Assembly (NCBI GenBank): GCA_012267415.1
Contig: JAAXGN010000107.1
Span: 62,001 to 126,000 of the forward strand
Reading direction: 5' to 3'
DNA from: Candidatus Poribacteria bacterium
GTDB taxonomy: Bacteria; Poribacteria; WGA-4E; WGA-3G
DNA length: 64,000 bases
Shown: positions 1 to 8,297 of the stretch, piece after piece
Layout: every line of letters starts with the position of its first letter
How positions within the stretch are numbered: the stretch's first letter is position 1
Position numbers and translations under genes: made by a program
The notes under the pieces: generated by a model
The model's database searches: none
Seen by the model: the letters and a program-made list of their open reading frames with translations, nothing else
Told to the model about the DNA's origin: nothing

Positions 1-63
1 GGTGTATTATTGGCACCTGCATTCTGGTATCTCTATGCAGTGTTTAAAGGGAGTACCCAGTAA
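1..63 (+). CDS. C-terminal end of an unidentified protein (partial)
   Basis: Frame 1 is open from the first base of the window to a TAA at 61-63 and gives 20 residues. They are rich in hydrophobic and aromatic residues (leucines, Trp and two Tyr) and end in a short polar tail, as the last membrane helix of a permease often does. The 5' part lies outside the window, so the family cannot be named. An open frame this short could be chance. The convergent WD40 gene ends about 100 bases downstream. Confidence 0.35.
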   Translation, partial: GVLLAPAFWYLYAVFKGSTQ

Positions 64-167
64 AAATAGTGTCCTCCTTGCGGGTGTGTAAAGTCTTGGT
101 TACTTGTCTGAACCAGACCAAGACCAAATCTAAGACATTCACGCCCCATCACCGTTGACATCTGCTG

Positions 168-2066
168 TTATGGTTGTGTGACTCCTACAACATCGCTCAC
201 ATCCCAAAAAAGCACCGTCCCATCCGTACTCCCGGTTGCGAGTGTCTTTTCATCAGGACTAAACGATACGCTTTCAACTCTACCCGTATGTCCTGTGAGG
301 GGGCGGAGCTGTTCACCTGTCGCAACATCCCATAAACTGATGGTGTCGTCTACACTCCCGCTTGCGAGTATTTGCCCATCAGGACTAAACGATACGCTAT
401 TGACATAATCCGTATGTCCTTTGAGGGTACGGAGGTGTTTACCTGTCGCAGCATCCCATAAACGGATAGTCTTGTCCGAACTCCCGGTTGCGAGTGTCTG
501 TCCATCAGGACTAAACGATACGCTTCGGACATCATCCGTATGTCCTTTGAGGGTACGGAGGTGTTTACCTGTCGCAACATTCCATAAATTCCATAAACGA
601 ATTTCTTCCCTATCCCCACTTGCGAGTGTCATCCCATCAGGACTAAACGATACGCTTAAGATGTCTTCCGTATGTCCTTTGAGGGTACGGAGGTGTTTAC
701 CTGTCGCAACATCCCATAAACTGATGGTCTTGTCCGAACTCCCGGTTGCGAGTGTCTGTCCATCAGGACTAAACGATACGCTATTGACATAATCCGTATG
801 TCCTGTGAGGGTGCGTAGGTGTTCACCTGTCGCAACATCCCATAAACTGATGGTGGAGAAACGGAGGGCTCCGTGATCACTCCCGGTTGCGAGTGTCTGT
901 CCATCAGGACTAAACGATACGCTTTCAACTTTACCTGGATTTCCTTTGAGGGTGCGTAGGTGTTCACCTGTCGCAACATCCCATAAACTGATGATTCTGT
1001 TTAAATGTCCGCTTGCGAGTGTCTGTCCATCAGGACTAAACGATACACTTAAGACATCATGCGTATGCCCTGTGAAGGTATCGAGTTGTTTACCTGTAGC
1101 AACACCCCATAAACGGATGGTTGTGTTCCAATCTCCACCGCTTGCGAGTGTCCGCATATCAGGACTAAACGATACGCTTCGGACAGGAAACGTATGTCCT
1201 GTGAGGGTGTGTAGGTGTTCACCTGTCGCAACATGCCATAGACGGATGGTATTGTCATAACTCCCGCTTGCAAGTATCTGCCCATTGGGATTAAACGATA
1301 CACTATAGACATCCCCCGTATGTTCTGTGAGGGTACGGAGGAGTTTACCTGTCGCAACATCCCATAAACAAATGGTGAAGTCTCTACTCCCGCTTACGAG
1401 TGTCTTCCCATCAGGACTAAATGATACACTTAAGACATCCCGCGAATGCCCTGTGAGGGTGTCGAGTTGTTCACCTGTCGCAACATCCCATAAACGGATG
1501 GTGTCGTCCCAACTCCCGCTTGCAAGTGTCTTCCCATCAGGACTAAATGATACGCTATTGACAGACTCCGTATGTCCTCTGAGGAAGCGGAGTTGTTTAC
1601 CTGTCGCAACATCCCATAGACGGATGGTTTCCTCCCAACTCCCGCTTGCGAGTGTCTGTCCATCAGGACTAAATGATATGCTAAAGGTAGTAGGCGAATG
1701 TCCTGTGAGTGTGCGTAGGTATTCACCTGTCGTAACATCCCATAAACGGATGGTTCTGCCATAACTCCCACTTGCAAGTATCTGTCCATCAGGACTAAAC
1801 GATACACTTAAGACATCCCGCGTATGTCCTGTGAATAAATACAGTTCTTCTCCGGATTGTGTATCGTAAATCCAAGTACCAATAGAACTCGCGACAGCAA
1901 GTTGACTACCATCAGGAGAATATGTTATTTTATTAACCTGTCCTTTGCCGACGCGTTTCTTGGCACCTTCGGGTAAATTCATTGTGGTGTAATCATTTGG
2001 GTATGTGTTTACTGGGATTATAGATGTTACACACAGAAGTAAAATCATATAGCGTATATTTTTCAT
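168..2066 (-). CDS. Secreted WD40-repeat protein, 14 repeats
   Basis: 632 residues. An N-terminal hydrophobic stretch (about residues 5-20) after a basic Lys-Asn-Ile-Arg start looks like a Sec signal peptide, so the protein probably acts outside the cytoplasm. The rest is WD40 repeats of about 42 residues. I count 14, most with the S-F-S-P-D-G and I-R-L-W-D-V signatures and a G-H before the next strand. Fourteen units suit either two seven-bladed propellers or one very large ring. No catalytic domain is attached, so the likely role is binding or scaffolding. The repeats are very alike at the DNA level, which implies recent internal duplication and instability in repeat number. Repeats 9 and 11 carry small insertions. 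Confidence 0.85.
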   Translation of the reverse strand: MKNIRYMILLLCVTSIIPVNTYPNDYTTMNLPEGAKKRVGKGQVNKITYSPDGSQLAVASSIGTWIYDTQSGEELYLFTGHTRDVLSVSFSPDGQILASGSYGRTIRLWDVTTGEYLRTLTGHSPTTFSISFSPDGQTLASGSWEETIRLWDVATGKQLRFLRGHTESVNSVSFSPDGKTLASGSWDDTIRLWDVATGEQLDTLTGHSRDVLSVSFSPDGKTLVSGSRDFTICLWDVATGKLLRTLTEHTGDVYSVSFNPNGQILASGSYDNTIRLWHVATGEHLHTLTGHTFPVRSVSFSPDMRTLASGGDWNTTIRLWGVATGKQLDTFTGHTHDVLSVSFSPDGQTLASGHLNRIISLWDVATGEHLRTLKGNPGKVESVSFSPDGQTLATGSDHGALRFSTISLWDVATGEHLRTLTGHTDYVNSVSFSPDGQTLATGSSDKTISLWDVATGKHLRTLKGHTEDILSVSFSPDGMTLASGDREEIRLWNLWNVATGKHLRTLKGHTDDVRSVSFSPDGQTLATGSSDKTIRLWDAATGKHLRTLKGHTDYVNSVSFSPDGQILASGSVDDTISLWDVATGEQLRPLTGHTGRVESVSFSPDEKTLATGSTDGTVLFWDVSDVVGVTQP

Positions 2067-2122
2067 GTTGTTATCTCTCTTTCGCTGGTAGTTTTTTGAT
2101 GGAAATTCTTTGTTAAATCAAA

Positions 2123-2226
2123 TACAATACACGGATGACGAAGAACACCCACCGTAGGGGCGAGGTCACCTCGCCCGTTGTGAAGCCAGTCAATATTTTA
2201 TGGCATTAATTCTAAAGTTCACTATA
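2123..2226. repeat. MITE-like repeat, copy A (left end decayed)
   Basis: Shares its right half with copies at 9550-9687, 27477-27615 and 35713-35810: a palindromic core of the type GTAGGGGCGAGG...CCTCGCCC at about 2154-2176, then a conserved stretch ending in TTCTAAAGTTCACTATA at 2226. The left inverted end is not recognisable here. It lies between the WD40 start and the promoter at 2320. Confidence 0.7.
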
Positions 2227-2319
2227 ATTATAGTATACCATAGTTTAATAGCGATATGCGATTATTCGTTTAATGGCGATAGGCAATTATCTTTTATGGA
2301 ATCTCCTTTCCGGGTAGAT

Positions 2320-2348
2320 TTGACAAATACGTCATAATAGTGTATAAT
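2320..2348 (+). promoter_or_regulatory. Consensus sigma-70-type promoter of the IscU-like gene
   Basis: A perfect TTGACA (2320-2325) and perfect TATAAT (2343-2348) are separated by 17 bases. Transcription should start near 2355, giving a leader of about 50 bases before the ATG at 2406. It is one of the best promoter matches in the window. Confidence 0.8.
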
Positions 2349-2405
2349 ATGGATTAAGAAGTGATGTAAATCGTACATTTTATATTCACTAAAGTAGCAT
2401 GGGAT

Positions 2406-2771
2406 ATGTATACGCAAGAGGTAACGGAGCATTTTCACAACCCCAGCAATGTTGGCACTATTGTTGATGCTGATGGTGTTGCTACAATCGGTTCTGCGTC
2501 AAGTGGTGAGATGATAAAACTCACACTCAGGATCGTTGATGATAGGGTCATTGCTGCAAAATTCCGTGCTTTTGGATGTCCAACGGTAATTGCCTGCGGA
2601 TCAGTACTAACTGAACTCGTATCAGGTAGACACATATCGGATGCGAAGACAATCTCTGCAGAACATATTTCAAAGGCATTAGGTGGAATTCCAGAAGATA
2701 AATCGCGATTTACAGTTTATGCTGAAAAGGTATTAAAAACGGCAATTGAAGACGCGCTTATACCAAATTAA
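2406..2771 (+). CDS. IscU/NifU N-terminal-like protein lacking two of three cluster cysteines
   Basis: 121 residues, the length of a single-domain IscU scaffold, on which [2Fe-2S] clusters are normally built for transfer. The fold signatures are present: N-terminal H-F-x-N-P-x-N-V-G, the F-G-C turn (Cys58), and a C-terminal A-L-G-G-I-P helix. The first cluster cysteine, expected in a C-G-D motif, is Ser33 followed by Gly-Glu. The third, expected in H-C-S, is Phe102 in R-F-T. An extra Cys64 lies after Cys58. Canonical three-cysteine assembly is therefore unlikely; it may be a specialised carrier or a diverged relative. A strong promoter precedes it and an A-type carrier gene lies 500 bases downstream. 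No cysteine desulfurase is in the window. Confidence 0.8.
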   Translation: MYTQEVTEHFHNPSNVGTIVDADGVATIGSASSGEMIKLTLRIVDDRVIAAKFRAFGCPTVIACGSVLTELVSGRHISDAKTISAEHISKALGGIPEDKSRFTVYAEKVLKTAIEDALIPN

Positions 2772-2799
2772 CAGGATATATATTGTTTTGTTGAAGATT

Positions 2800-2841
2800 G
2801 GTGCGATTAGGAAATCGCACCTACCGTTAGGAATTGCGTTA
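2800..2841. repeat. Dispersed 42-bp palindrome-bearing repeat, copy 1
   Basis: Starts with the hairpin GGTGCGATTAGGAAATCGCA..C and continues into CTACCGTTAGGAATTGCG. An identical copy lies at 3631-3672, and related hairpins occur at about 18410-18430 and in 35618-35712. Here and at copy 2 it sits just 3' of an Fe-S gene, so it may also act as a transcript end, although no T run follows. Confidence 0.8.
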
Positions 2842-2875
2842 ATCTGGTATTACAGAATAGGAGATGTAAGAAGTC

Positions 2876-3268
2876 ATAGCACCCACTACCTAAAGGTAGG
2901 GGCTTGTGCTTCGTAGCAGTTTGCGTTTCCTCGGAAACGTCTTACATCTGCTCCACAGTGGGGTCTAAGCAACCCACACTTCTAAGAAGAAGTCTAATTG
3001 TTTTGATGCGTGATTTTTAAACGGGATGCGCTTTTACCTGCAACCCCTGAACGCACAACAGATGTCCAAAAGGGACTTTGTTAACAGAAACGACTGAAGC
3101 TTTTACACAGTAGGTTCTATAGTTAACTAGCATTCTGACAACACCTCTACTGTAACCTATGCTGAAGTCTAAGTAAATTATACGATATTTTGGAAAGAAG
3201 TCAAATTTATTTTTATAGGAGGCGGGCATTCCTCCCCAACCTAAAGGATGGGGTATCCTGCCCGAAAT
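2876..3268 (-). mobile_element. Remnant of an IS200/IS605-type (TnpB/omegaRNA) element
   Basis: Read on the minus strand, this stretch ends in a hairpin of the form CCCCTACCTTTAGGTAGTGG (about 2881-2903), preceded by a structured stretch resembling the 3' non-coding end (omega RNA) of TnpB elements. At the other side a second hairpin with GGGCA/TGCCC arms and a CCTAAAGG-type loop lies at 3233-3264. No full transposase or TnpB frame remains; a broken frame on the minus strand may be the tail of tnpB. It looks like a small non-autonomous derivative. Assignment rests on recognising the hairpin style, so it is moderate. Confidence 0.4.
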
Positions 3269-3272
3269 TTTG

Positions 3273-3602
3273 ATGATAAATGTCACAGAATCCGCTGCAG
3301 AAAAAGCGATCATTCTTATCAATAACAGTGAAAACAATCCTGAGGATGAATTGGGTTTGCGTATGCAGGTTATCGGTGGTGGATGCTCAGGTTTCCAATA
3401 CAATCTTGAGTTCGGTGCAGCTAAAGAGACAGATAAGGTTTTTGAGTTTCACGGATTGAAGGTTTTTGTCGACCCGCGTAGTTCCTTGTATCTTGCTGGT
3501 TCGGTGTTGGATTACAATGACGGTCTGATGGATTCAGGATTTAAAATCACCAATCCCAACGCAAAAAACACCTGCGGCTGTGGTGAATCATTCAACGTCT
3601 AA
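3273..3602 (+). CDS. erpA: A-type Fe-S carrier (ErpA/IscA family)
   Basis: 109 residues, the usual size. It carries the three cysteines of A-type carriers, one in G-G-G-C-S-G-F and two in T-C-G-C-G near the C-terminus, which hold a cluster for delivery to apo-proteins. The ATG at 3273 is preferred over an in-frame TTG at 3270. No clear Shine-Dalgarno precedes it, because the start sits directly after the hairpin of the IS200/IS605-like remnant. Its expression signals may therefore come from the element. It could be named iscA equally well. Confidence 0.9.
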   Translation: MINVTESAAEKAIILINNSENNPEDELGLRMQVIGGGCSGFQYNLEFGAAKETDKVFEFHGLKVFVDPRSSLYLAGSVLDYNDGLMDSGFKITNPNAKNTCGCGESFNV

Positions 3603-3630
3603 ACAGGATCTATCATGTTTATTTGTGATA

Positions 3631-3672
3631 GGTGCGATTAGGAAATCGCACCTACCGTTAGGAATTGCGTTA
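3631..3672. repeat. Dispersed 42-bp palindrome-bearing repeat, copy 2
   Basis: Identical over about 42 bases to 2800-2841. It lies 28 bases after erpA and directly before the convergent end of the sugar isomerase gene, where the hairpin could serve both genes as a transcript end. Confidence 0.8.
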
Positions 3673-3680
3673 TTCTCGTC

Positions 3681-4439
3681 TTACAATGTTTTATACAGTT
3701 CTGCATGTCTCTTTAGCACAGCCTCGGAATCCTTTGGATTGATAACCTCTATTGAGACAAATCCGGTATATCCATCTTGTGCAAGGAGCGTTAGAGAGTC
3801 TTTCTCTGTATCTGGCATTGGCCCCTCATTCCCGAAGTTGACATGTGCATGCCGCACCTTATTTCTTAGATGAACATACGCCACGTCAACTGGCTGTCCA
3901 TGTCTGACATGATGTGCAGCGTGCCAATTCACATAGGTGTTTTGTGCTTCTGATCGGTATAGCACCTCTGCTAAATAACTTGCAAGTAGATTCCCATGCG
4001 TTTCCAAACAGAGTGCCACGCCTGCATCCCCTGCTAAACCATCACACGCTCTGATCCCATCCGCTTCCCAATCCAGGGTTTGATCAATTTCAATTGGTGT
4101 TTTCGGTACAGGATCTCCGAAGATACGTATGTTTTTTGCACCCATCTTCTCAGACAGGTCAATATACTTTTTCAATAGTTCAACCTGCTGTGAACGGTTG
4201 TTGGCATCTGGATTAATAAACCTTACTCCTGTTGCAATACAAGATAGTGTGATGCCACTGTCAGCGAAACGTGCTTTTGCCTCGTTGAGTTGCTGCTGGG
4301 TAGAATCTAACTCTACCCCATGTTTATGTTGCCATTCAACACGAAGTTCTAAGTGTTCGTAATTATACTCTTTTGCTTTGTCAATAAGTTCTGCCAACGT
4401 TAGTGGTGGACAGACAGACGACATGAAACCGAATTGCAT
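3681..4439 (-). CDS. Sugar phosphate isomerase/epimerase (xylose isomerase-like TIM barrel)
   Basis: 252 residues from the ATG at 4439, which has a good GGAGGA ribosome site 5 bases upstream; a longer in-frame reading to 4556 has no such site. Short strands with acidic ends (E-L-R-V-E-W, R-I-F-G-D, L-C-L-E-T-H-G, V-S-I-E-V-I-N) match the metal-binding AP-endonuclease-2/xylose isomerase barrel, where Glu, Asp and His residues bind a divalent metal. Members isomerise or epimerise sugars and polyols; the substrate cannot be read from sequence. It stands alone, facing erpA. Confidence 0.8.
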   Translation of the reverse strand: MQFGFMSSVCPPLTLAELIDKAKEYNYEHLELRVEWQHKHGVELDSTQQQLNEAKARFADSGITLSCIATGVRFINPDANNRSQQVELLKKYIDLSEKMGAKNIRIFGDPVPKTPIEIDQTLDWEADGIRACDGLAGDAGVALCLETHGNLLASYLAEVLYRSEAQNTYVNWHAAHHVRHGQPVDVAYVHLRNKVRHAHVNFGNEGPMPDTEKDSLTLLAQDGYTGFVSIEVINPKDSEAVLKRHAELYKTL

Positions 4440-4547
4440 ATATATCCTCCTATTGGGTTTATAGATTGTGCAGTGAGTTTTATAGTGAAATACAAAAACA
4501 AATGTACACTTTGGGTCCATTGGACTTAACCGACAGACTTGACCGTG

Positions 4548-4606
4548 CTGTAGCACAAACTTTTAGTTTGTGCAGTCGTGTGCGCAAACTAAAAGTTTAC
4601 GCTACA
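4548..4606. repeat. TGTAGC-arm inverted repeat, copy 1
   Basis: Two imperfect hairpins form a larger palindrome: TGTAGCACAAAC...GTTTGTGC, a spacer, then GCGCAAAC...GTTTACGCTACA. Related copies lie at 13749-13804, 15245-15275 (half), 49696-49754, 49820-49878 and 62310-62366. It separates the isomerase start from the end of sbcC. Confidence 0.8.
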
Positions 4607-4646
4607 ATCGTGTGCGAGTAATTAATGATGATTAAAAGATCAGCAT

Positions 4647-7600
4647 CTACAGTTTTTCAATGTATGAGCTTCCGTTCCCTCGTTTTCTAACTCTGATTTT
4701 GACGGGTAAACGTCTGGTGAGTTCCTGTATATGACTAATCAAATAGATACTTCTACCTTGCATTTGAAGTCCTTCTAAGGATGCGATTGCGACATCCAAT
4801 GTTTCTGCATCAAGTGTACCAAATCCTTCATCAAGAAAAAGCGAATTGAGTTGTGCGCGTCCTTGACTGAGTTCAGATAGCGCGAGTGCAAGTGCTAAAC
4901 TTGTCAAGAATGACTCACCACCTGAAAGTGTTTCAACAGGTCTTTCTTCGTTTGCATTCCAACGGTCTATGACTGTCAAGTCACCAATACTCTCAACCTT
5001 TAGTTGGTATCTTTCTGATGTGAGGATTCTTAGCTGCGCATTTGCTAAAATTCCCATCTGTTTGAAGATGATTTCCAATGCGAAGTCGCGTAGAGTGTTT
5101 GAAGGTATTGTATCTTGCAATGTCTTCCAACGTTCCATTTCATTCTTAGCTGCCATGAGTTCCTCTTCAATATCCTCACGTTTCTTAAGTGCTGCCTTCA
5201 ACTCTTCGATTTTCTGCTTATGTGCCCCTATATTTTGCTGTTTTTCTTCTATCAATTGTTCAATCTCTGATTCTCTGTTCGTGATGTTGTCTAATTTCTC
5301 TGCATTGTATGGAGAATCTACAAAATGCTGTCGTAATTCTTCTGTCTCTTCAATCAGTTGTTGTTTTTCGTTTTCATACGCACTGATTTTTTCTGCTATC
5401 TCTTCAATTTGTGCACTGTCTCGGAGTGCCTTCTTGTGATCGTCCGTTGATTCAAATCCTACGTCCTTTAGTTTCTTATGATATTTACTCTTTTCTTCTT
5501 TAAATACTCCTTTACATTCCGCTAATTGTTGCTTGGCAATATCGTAAGCTGTCTGTGCTGCAGTTACATCCTGATCACATTTCTGCAAGTCTGCTTGTGC
5601 CGTATTACGTGCTTCCTCTTTCGTCTTTAGGCTCTTCTCTAATTCGTTGATGGCATCATGGATCTGATCTTCATTTTCTAAGCCATCCGTTTTCTCTCTA
5701 ACAGCATCTACATAAGCTTCACCTTCTTGCAGGTAATTGTCAATTTCCTCTTTTTGTTCTTTATGCTGTTCCTGCAGTCTTTCAAGTAGACTTTCACTAT
5801 TCTGAATTTCGGTTTTTATGACTTTCAGTTGACCTGTTTTTGCGCTAAGTTCCGATTCCCGTTTATCGACTTTAACAATCTTTTTACCAAATTGCTGAAA
5901 GGCAATGTCTGGTGTGGTGCCATGGAAGGTTGAAGGCATAGATTCCCAATAAAGATCCTCTTTCTCAGATATATCTGACTTTAAGTCTTCCGTGTCTGAC
6001 TCAACAGAGGTTAACCGCTGTTTTGTTTCATCTAATGTCTTCTTCTCTCGTTTGATATCTGCCTCACAGGTTTCTCGTTTTTGAGTAATCTCTGTTAAAT
6101 CGTTGACAGCTTGACTATAGTCATTTAGCGCAGTATTAAGGTTAGTGATTGCTGTGTCTGCTTCTTCATATTGAGCATGTGCAAAATCATAAGAAATGTC
6201 AATTTCCTGATAGATTGCATTCCAATCAGTCTTGGTGTTATCAATCTCAGAATTCAGTTTCTTGATATTAGATTTGCAGGTCTTAATTTGTTGTATTGTG
6301 TTTGTGTGATCTCGTTGATAACTTACTTGATCTCGTTCTAAACTTTGTCGTTTGCTTTCTGCTTCATCCGCTTTTTCTTGTGCGATCTCCAATTGCTTTT
6401 GTATAGTTTCAAGAAATTCATGACTGTCAATCTCTACCATATCTGCATAGGGATGTTCAGTAGAACCGCATACGAGGCACGGTTTGCCATCTTCCAATTG
6501 CTGTCTAAGTTGGCTTACTGGCTCTGCCAACTTTGCTAATTCCTCGTCGGCTTCTAATTTCTTAACTTCGGCATCTGCACGTTTACACAACCAGATCTGT
6601 TTTGTGTGCTCTTTGTCAAGATCAGCAAGCGTATCCTCAATTGTGTCTAATTTACTCTCAAAGTCTGTCAAATCGTTCTGTTCATCATTTACTTGTTCCA
6701 TCAAAGATTCATAACGTTGTGCGATGGGTTGCGCGTTACGAGCATTCTCCTTTAGTTCCTGCCAGTTGTCAAGGGAACCTTCATTTTGAAGTGTCTCATA
6801 TTTCTGCTCAGTTTTATTGCATGCATCAATAAGTTTGATTTCTTTCTCTTGAAGTATTTTCAAATCTTGGGAATAATCGTTGCATGTTCCCTCAATCTGT
6901 TTTATTTTCTTCTTATATTCAGATTGTGATTCGTTCTTACCTTTTAGTTGATGTTCATACGTCTTAAGTTCAGTTAAGAGTGTTGTTAACTTCACTTGAC
7001 GTTGGTTTCGGTCTGATGGAAGTGGATTCTGTTGCAGAAATTCCTGTATATCGCTAATCTGTGCATTTAGTTCTTTTCGGTCTGATGTTTGTTGCTTTAG
7101 TTCTTCTGTGGCAGCAGCAATGTCTCCCTTCAAACGCTTCAGGTTAGGTCTTCGGTCTTCTACTTCATCAAATTTTTCAGAGGCGCGTTCGAGATCAGTT
7201 CTCGCTTCGGTGTAAAGCTGCATTTTTTCATTTTTCTCTTTTTCTGCTTCATTATAGTCTTTCTCTCTCTTTTCAAAATCCTTTTGCAGCTTCTTATTAC
7301 GTTGCTTTTCCTCTGCAAGTTGAGATTCGTTTTCTTGTAACGCCTGTGCAGCTCTTTTATAGTCTGAATTTGCGTTGTCAAAAGACTGTTTCTCAGGAAG
7401 GAGTTTATCTGCTTGATTTGCACGTGCCAATTCCTGTTTAAGATCTGTTATGTCGCTTTGTTGTTTATTTATTTCATCCAACTGTTTTTCTGATTCTTGC
7501 AGTTCTTGATAGTTTTCTTTTCGTTGAATCTCTATCACTTTTTCTTTTGAGATTTCCTCATGCGCTTTTCCTAATTCCTTTACTTCTTTATCTAATGTAT

Positions 7601-8297
7601 TCAGTTTATCACTTTCCTGTTTTACCAATTCTTGAGATACTTCACCCATCCGTTCTAAGTTTCTATTGATGTTATCATATTCTTCTGAAACGGAATCAAC
7701 TTTCTCGTTTAATTTCTCTTTTAATATATCATAAACATGAATATCAGCAGTTGCCTCTAAGATTTCTCTTCTAACCTCTTTGTCTGCTTTCAAGAATGCT
7801 GCGAACTCCCCCTGTGCAAGCATTACGGAACGTTTGAATGCATCGTAGTCGAGACCGAAGAGTGAGGCGACCTCTTCAGCTACCGTTTTTTCACTTGAAT
7901 TGAGAGATTTCCCTTTCTTTGACAACCTATCGCTGATGAGTTTATTATCATCTAAATTATATAACTTAACGTTTATGTCATTATTTGATTTTCTTTTTTT
8001 AATGGACCATGTTGCGTGAAAACGTGTGTCATTTACAAGGAATTCTATCTCTGCAAAACCTTCAGTTTCACCATGACTGACAAGATGACTCGCATGCTGG
8101 TTTTTGTTTCCACTCAGGCGAGGTGTTTTTCCGTAGAGTGCGATACAGATTGCATCTAAAAGTGTTGATTTCCCCGCACCTGTAGGACCGGTAATTGCTA
8201 CAAGGGATGCGTCATCTAAAGGTGGTTTCTCAAAGTCTAATTCTATTTCATCCCGAAAACTATTTAGGTTCTTGAGTTTCACTTTACATAACTTCAT
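4647..8297 (-). CDS. sbcC: SbcC, ATPase subunit of the SbcCD nuclease
   Basis: 1216 residues, slightly longer than Escherichia coli SbcC. With SbcD it forms the bacterial Mre11-Rad50 complex that opens hairpins and trims blocked DNA ends. N-terminal Walker A is G-P-T-G-A-G-K-S-T (about residues 35-43). Two long Glu/Lys/Gln-rich coiled coils flank a zinc hook C-L-V-C near residue 606. The C-terminal half has the ABC signature L-S-G-G-E-S-F (about 1124) and Walker B L-F-L-D-E-G-F-G-T-L-D. The start codon directly adjoins the sbcD stop, so the pair is one operon transcribed from the sbcD side. Confidence 0.97.
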   Translation of the reverse strand: MKLCKVKLKNLNSFRDEIELDFEKPPLDDASLVAITGPTGAGKSTLLDAICIALYGKTPRLSGNKNQHASHLVSHGETEGFAEIEFLVNDTRFHATWSIKKRKSNNDINVKLYNLDDNKLISDRLSKKGKSLNSSEKTVAEEVASLFGLDYDAFKRSVMLAQGEFAAFLKADKEVRREILEATADIHVYDILKEKLNEKVDSVSEEYDNINRNLERMGEVSQELVKQESDKLNTLDKEVKELGKAHEEISKEKVIEIQRKENYQELQESEKQLDEINKQQSDITDLKQELARANQADKLLPEKQSFDNANSDYKRAAQALQENESQLAEEKQRNKKLQKDFEKREKDYNEAEKEKNEKMQLYTEARTDLERASEKFDEVEDRRPNLKRLKGDIAAATEELKQQTSDRKELNAQISDIQEFLQQNPLPSDRNQRQVKLTTLLTELKTYEHQLKGKNESQSEYKKKIKQIEGTCNDYSQDLKILQEKEIKLIDACNKTEQKYETLQNEGSLDNWQELKENARNAQPIAQRYESLMEQVNDEQNDLTDFESKLDTIEDTLADLDKEHTKQIWLCKRADAEVKKLEADEELAKLAEPVSQLRQQLEDGKPCLVCGSTEHPYADMVEIDSHEFLETIQKQLEIAQEKADEAESKRQSLERDQVSYQRDHTNTIQQIKTCKSNIKKLNSEIDNTKTDWNAIYQEIDISYDFAHAQYEEADTAITNLNTALNDYSQAVNDLTEITQKRETCEADIKREKKTLDETKQRLTSVESDTEDLKSDISEKEDLYWESMPSTFHGTTPDIAFQQFGKKIVKVDKRESELSAKTGQLKVIKTEIQNSESLLERLQEQHKEQKEEIDNYLQEGEAYVDAVREKTDGLENEDQIHDAINELEKSLKTKEEARNTAQADLQKCDQDVTAAQTAYDIAKQQLAECKGVFKEEKSKYHKKLKDVGFESTDDHKKALRDSAQIEEIAEKISAYENEKQQLIEETEELRQHFVDSPYNAEKLDNITNRESEIEQLIEEKQQNIGAHKQKIEELKAALKKREDIEEELMAAKNEMERWKTLQDTIPSNTLRDFALEIIFKQMGILANAQLRILTSERYQLKVESIGDLTVIDRWNANEERPVETLSGGESFLTSLALALALSELSQGRAQLNSLFLDEGFGTLDAETLDVAIASLEGLQMQGRSIYLISHIQELTRRLPVKIRVRKRGNGSSYIEKL

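Noticed and set aside
168..2066. Regularly spaced near-identical segments of about 126 bases that could suggest a repeat array or CRISPR-like structure
   Set aside because: The period equals 42 codons and an open frame of WD40 repeats runs through all of it.
3017..3403. A 128-codon frame on the minus strand
   Set aside because: It overlaps erpA on the other strand, joins element sequence with antisense erpA, and matches no protein pattern. A piece may derive from a tnpB tail.
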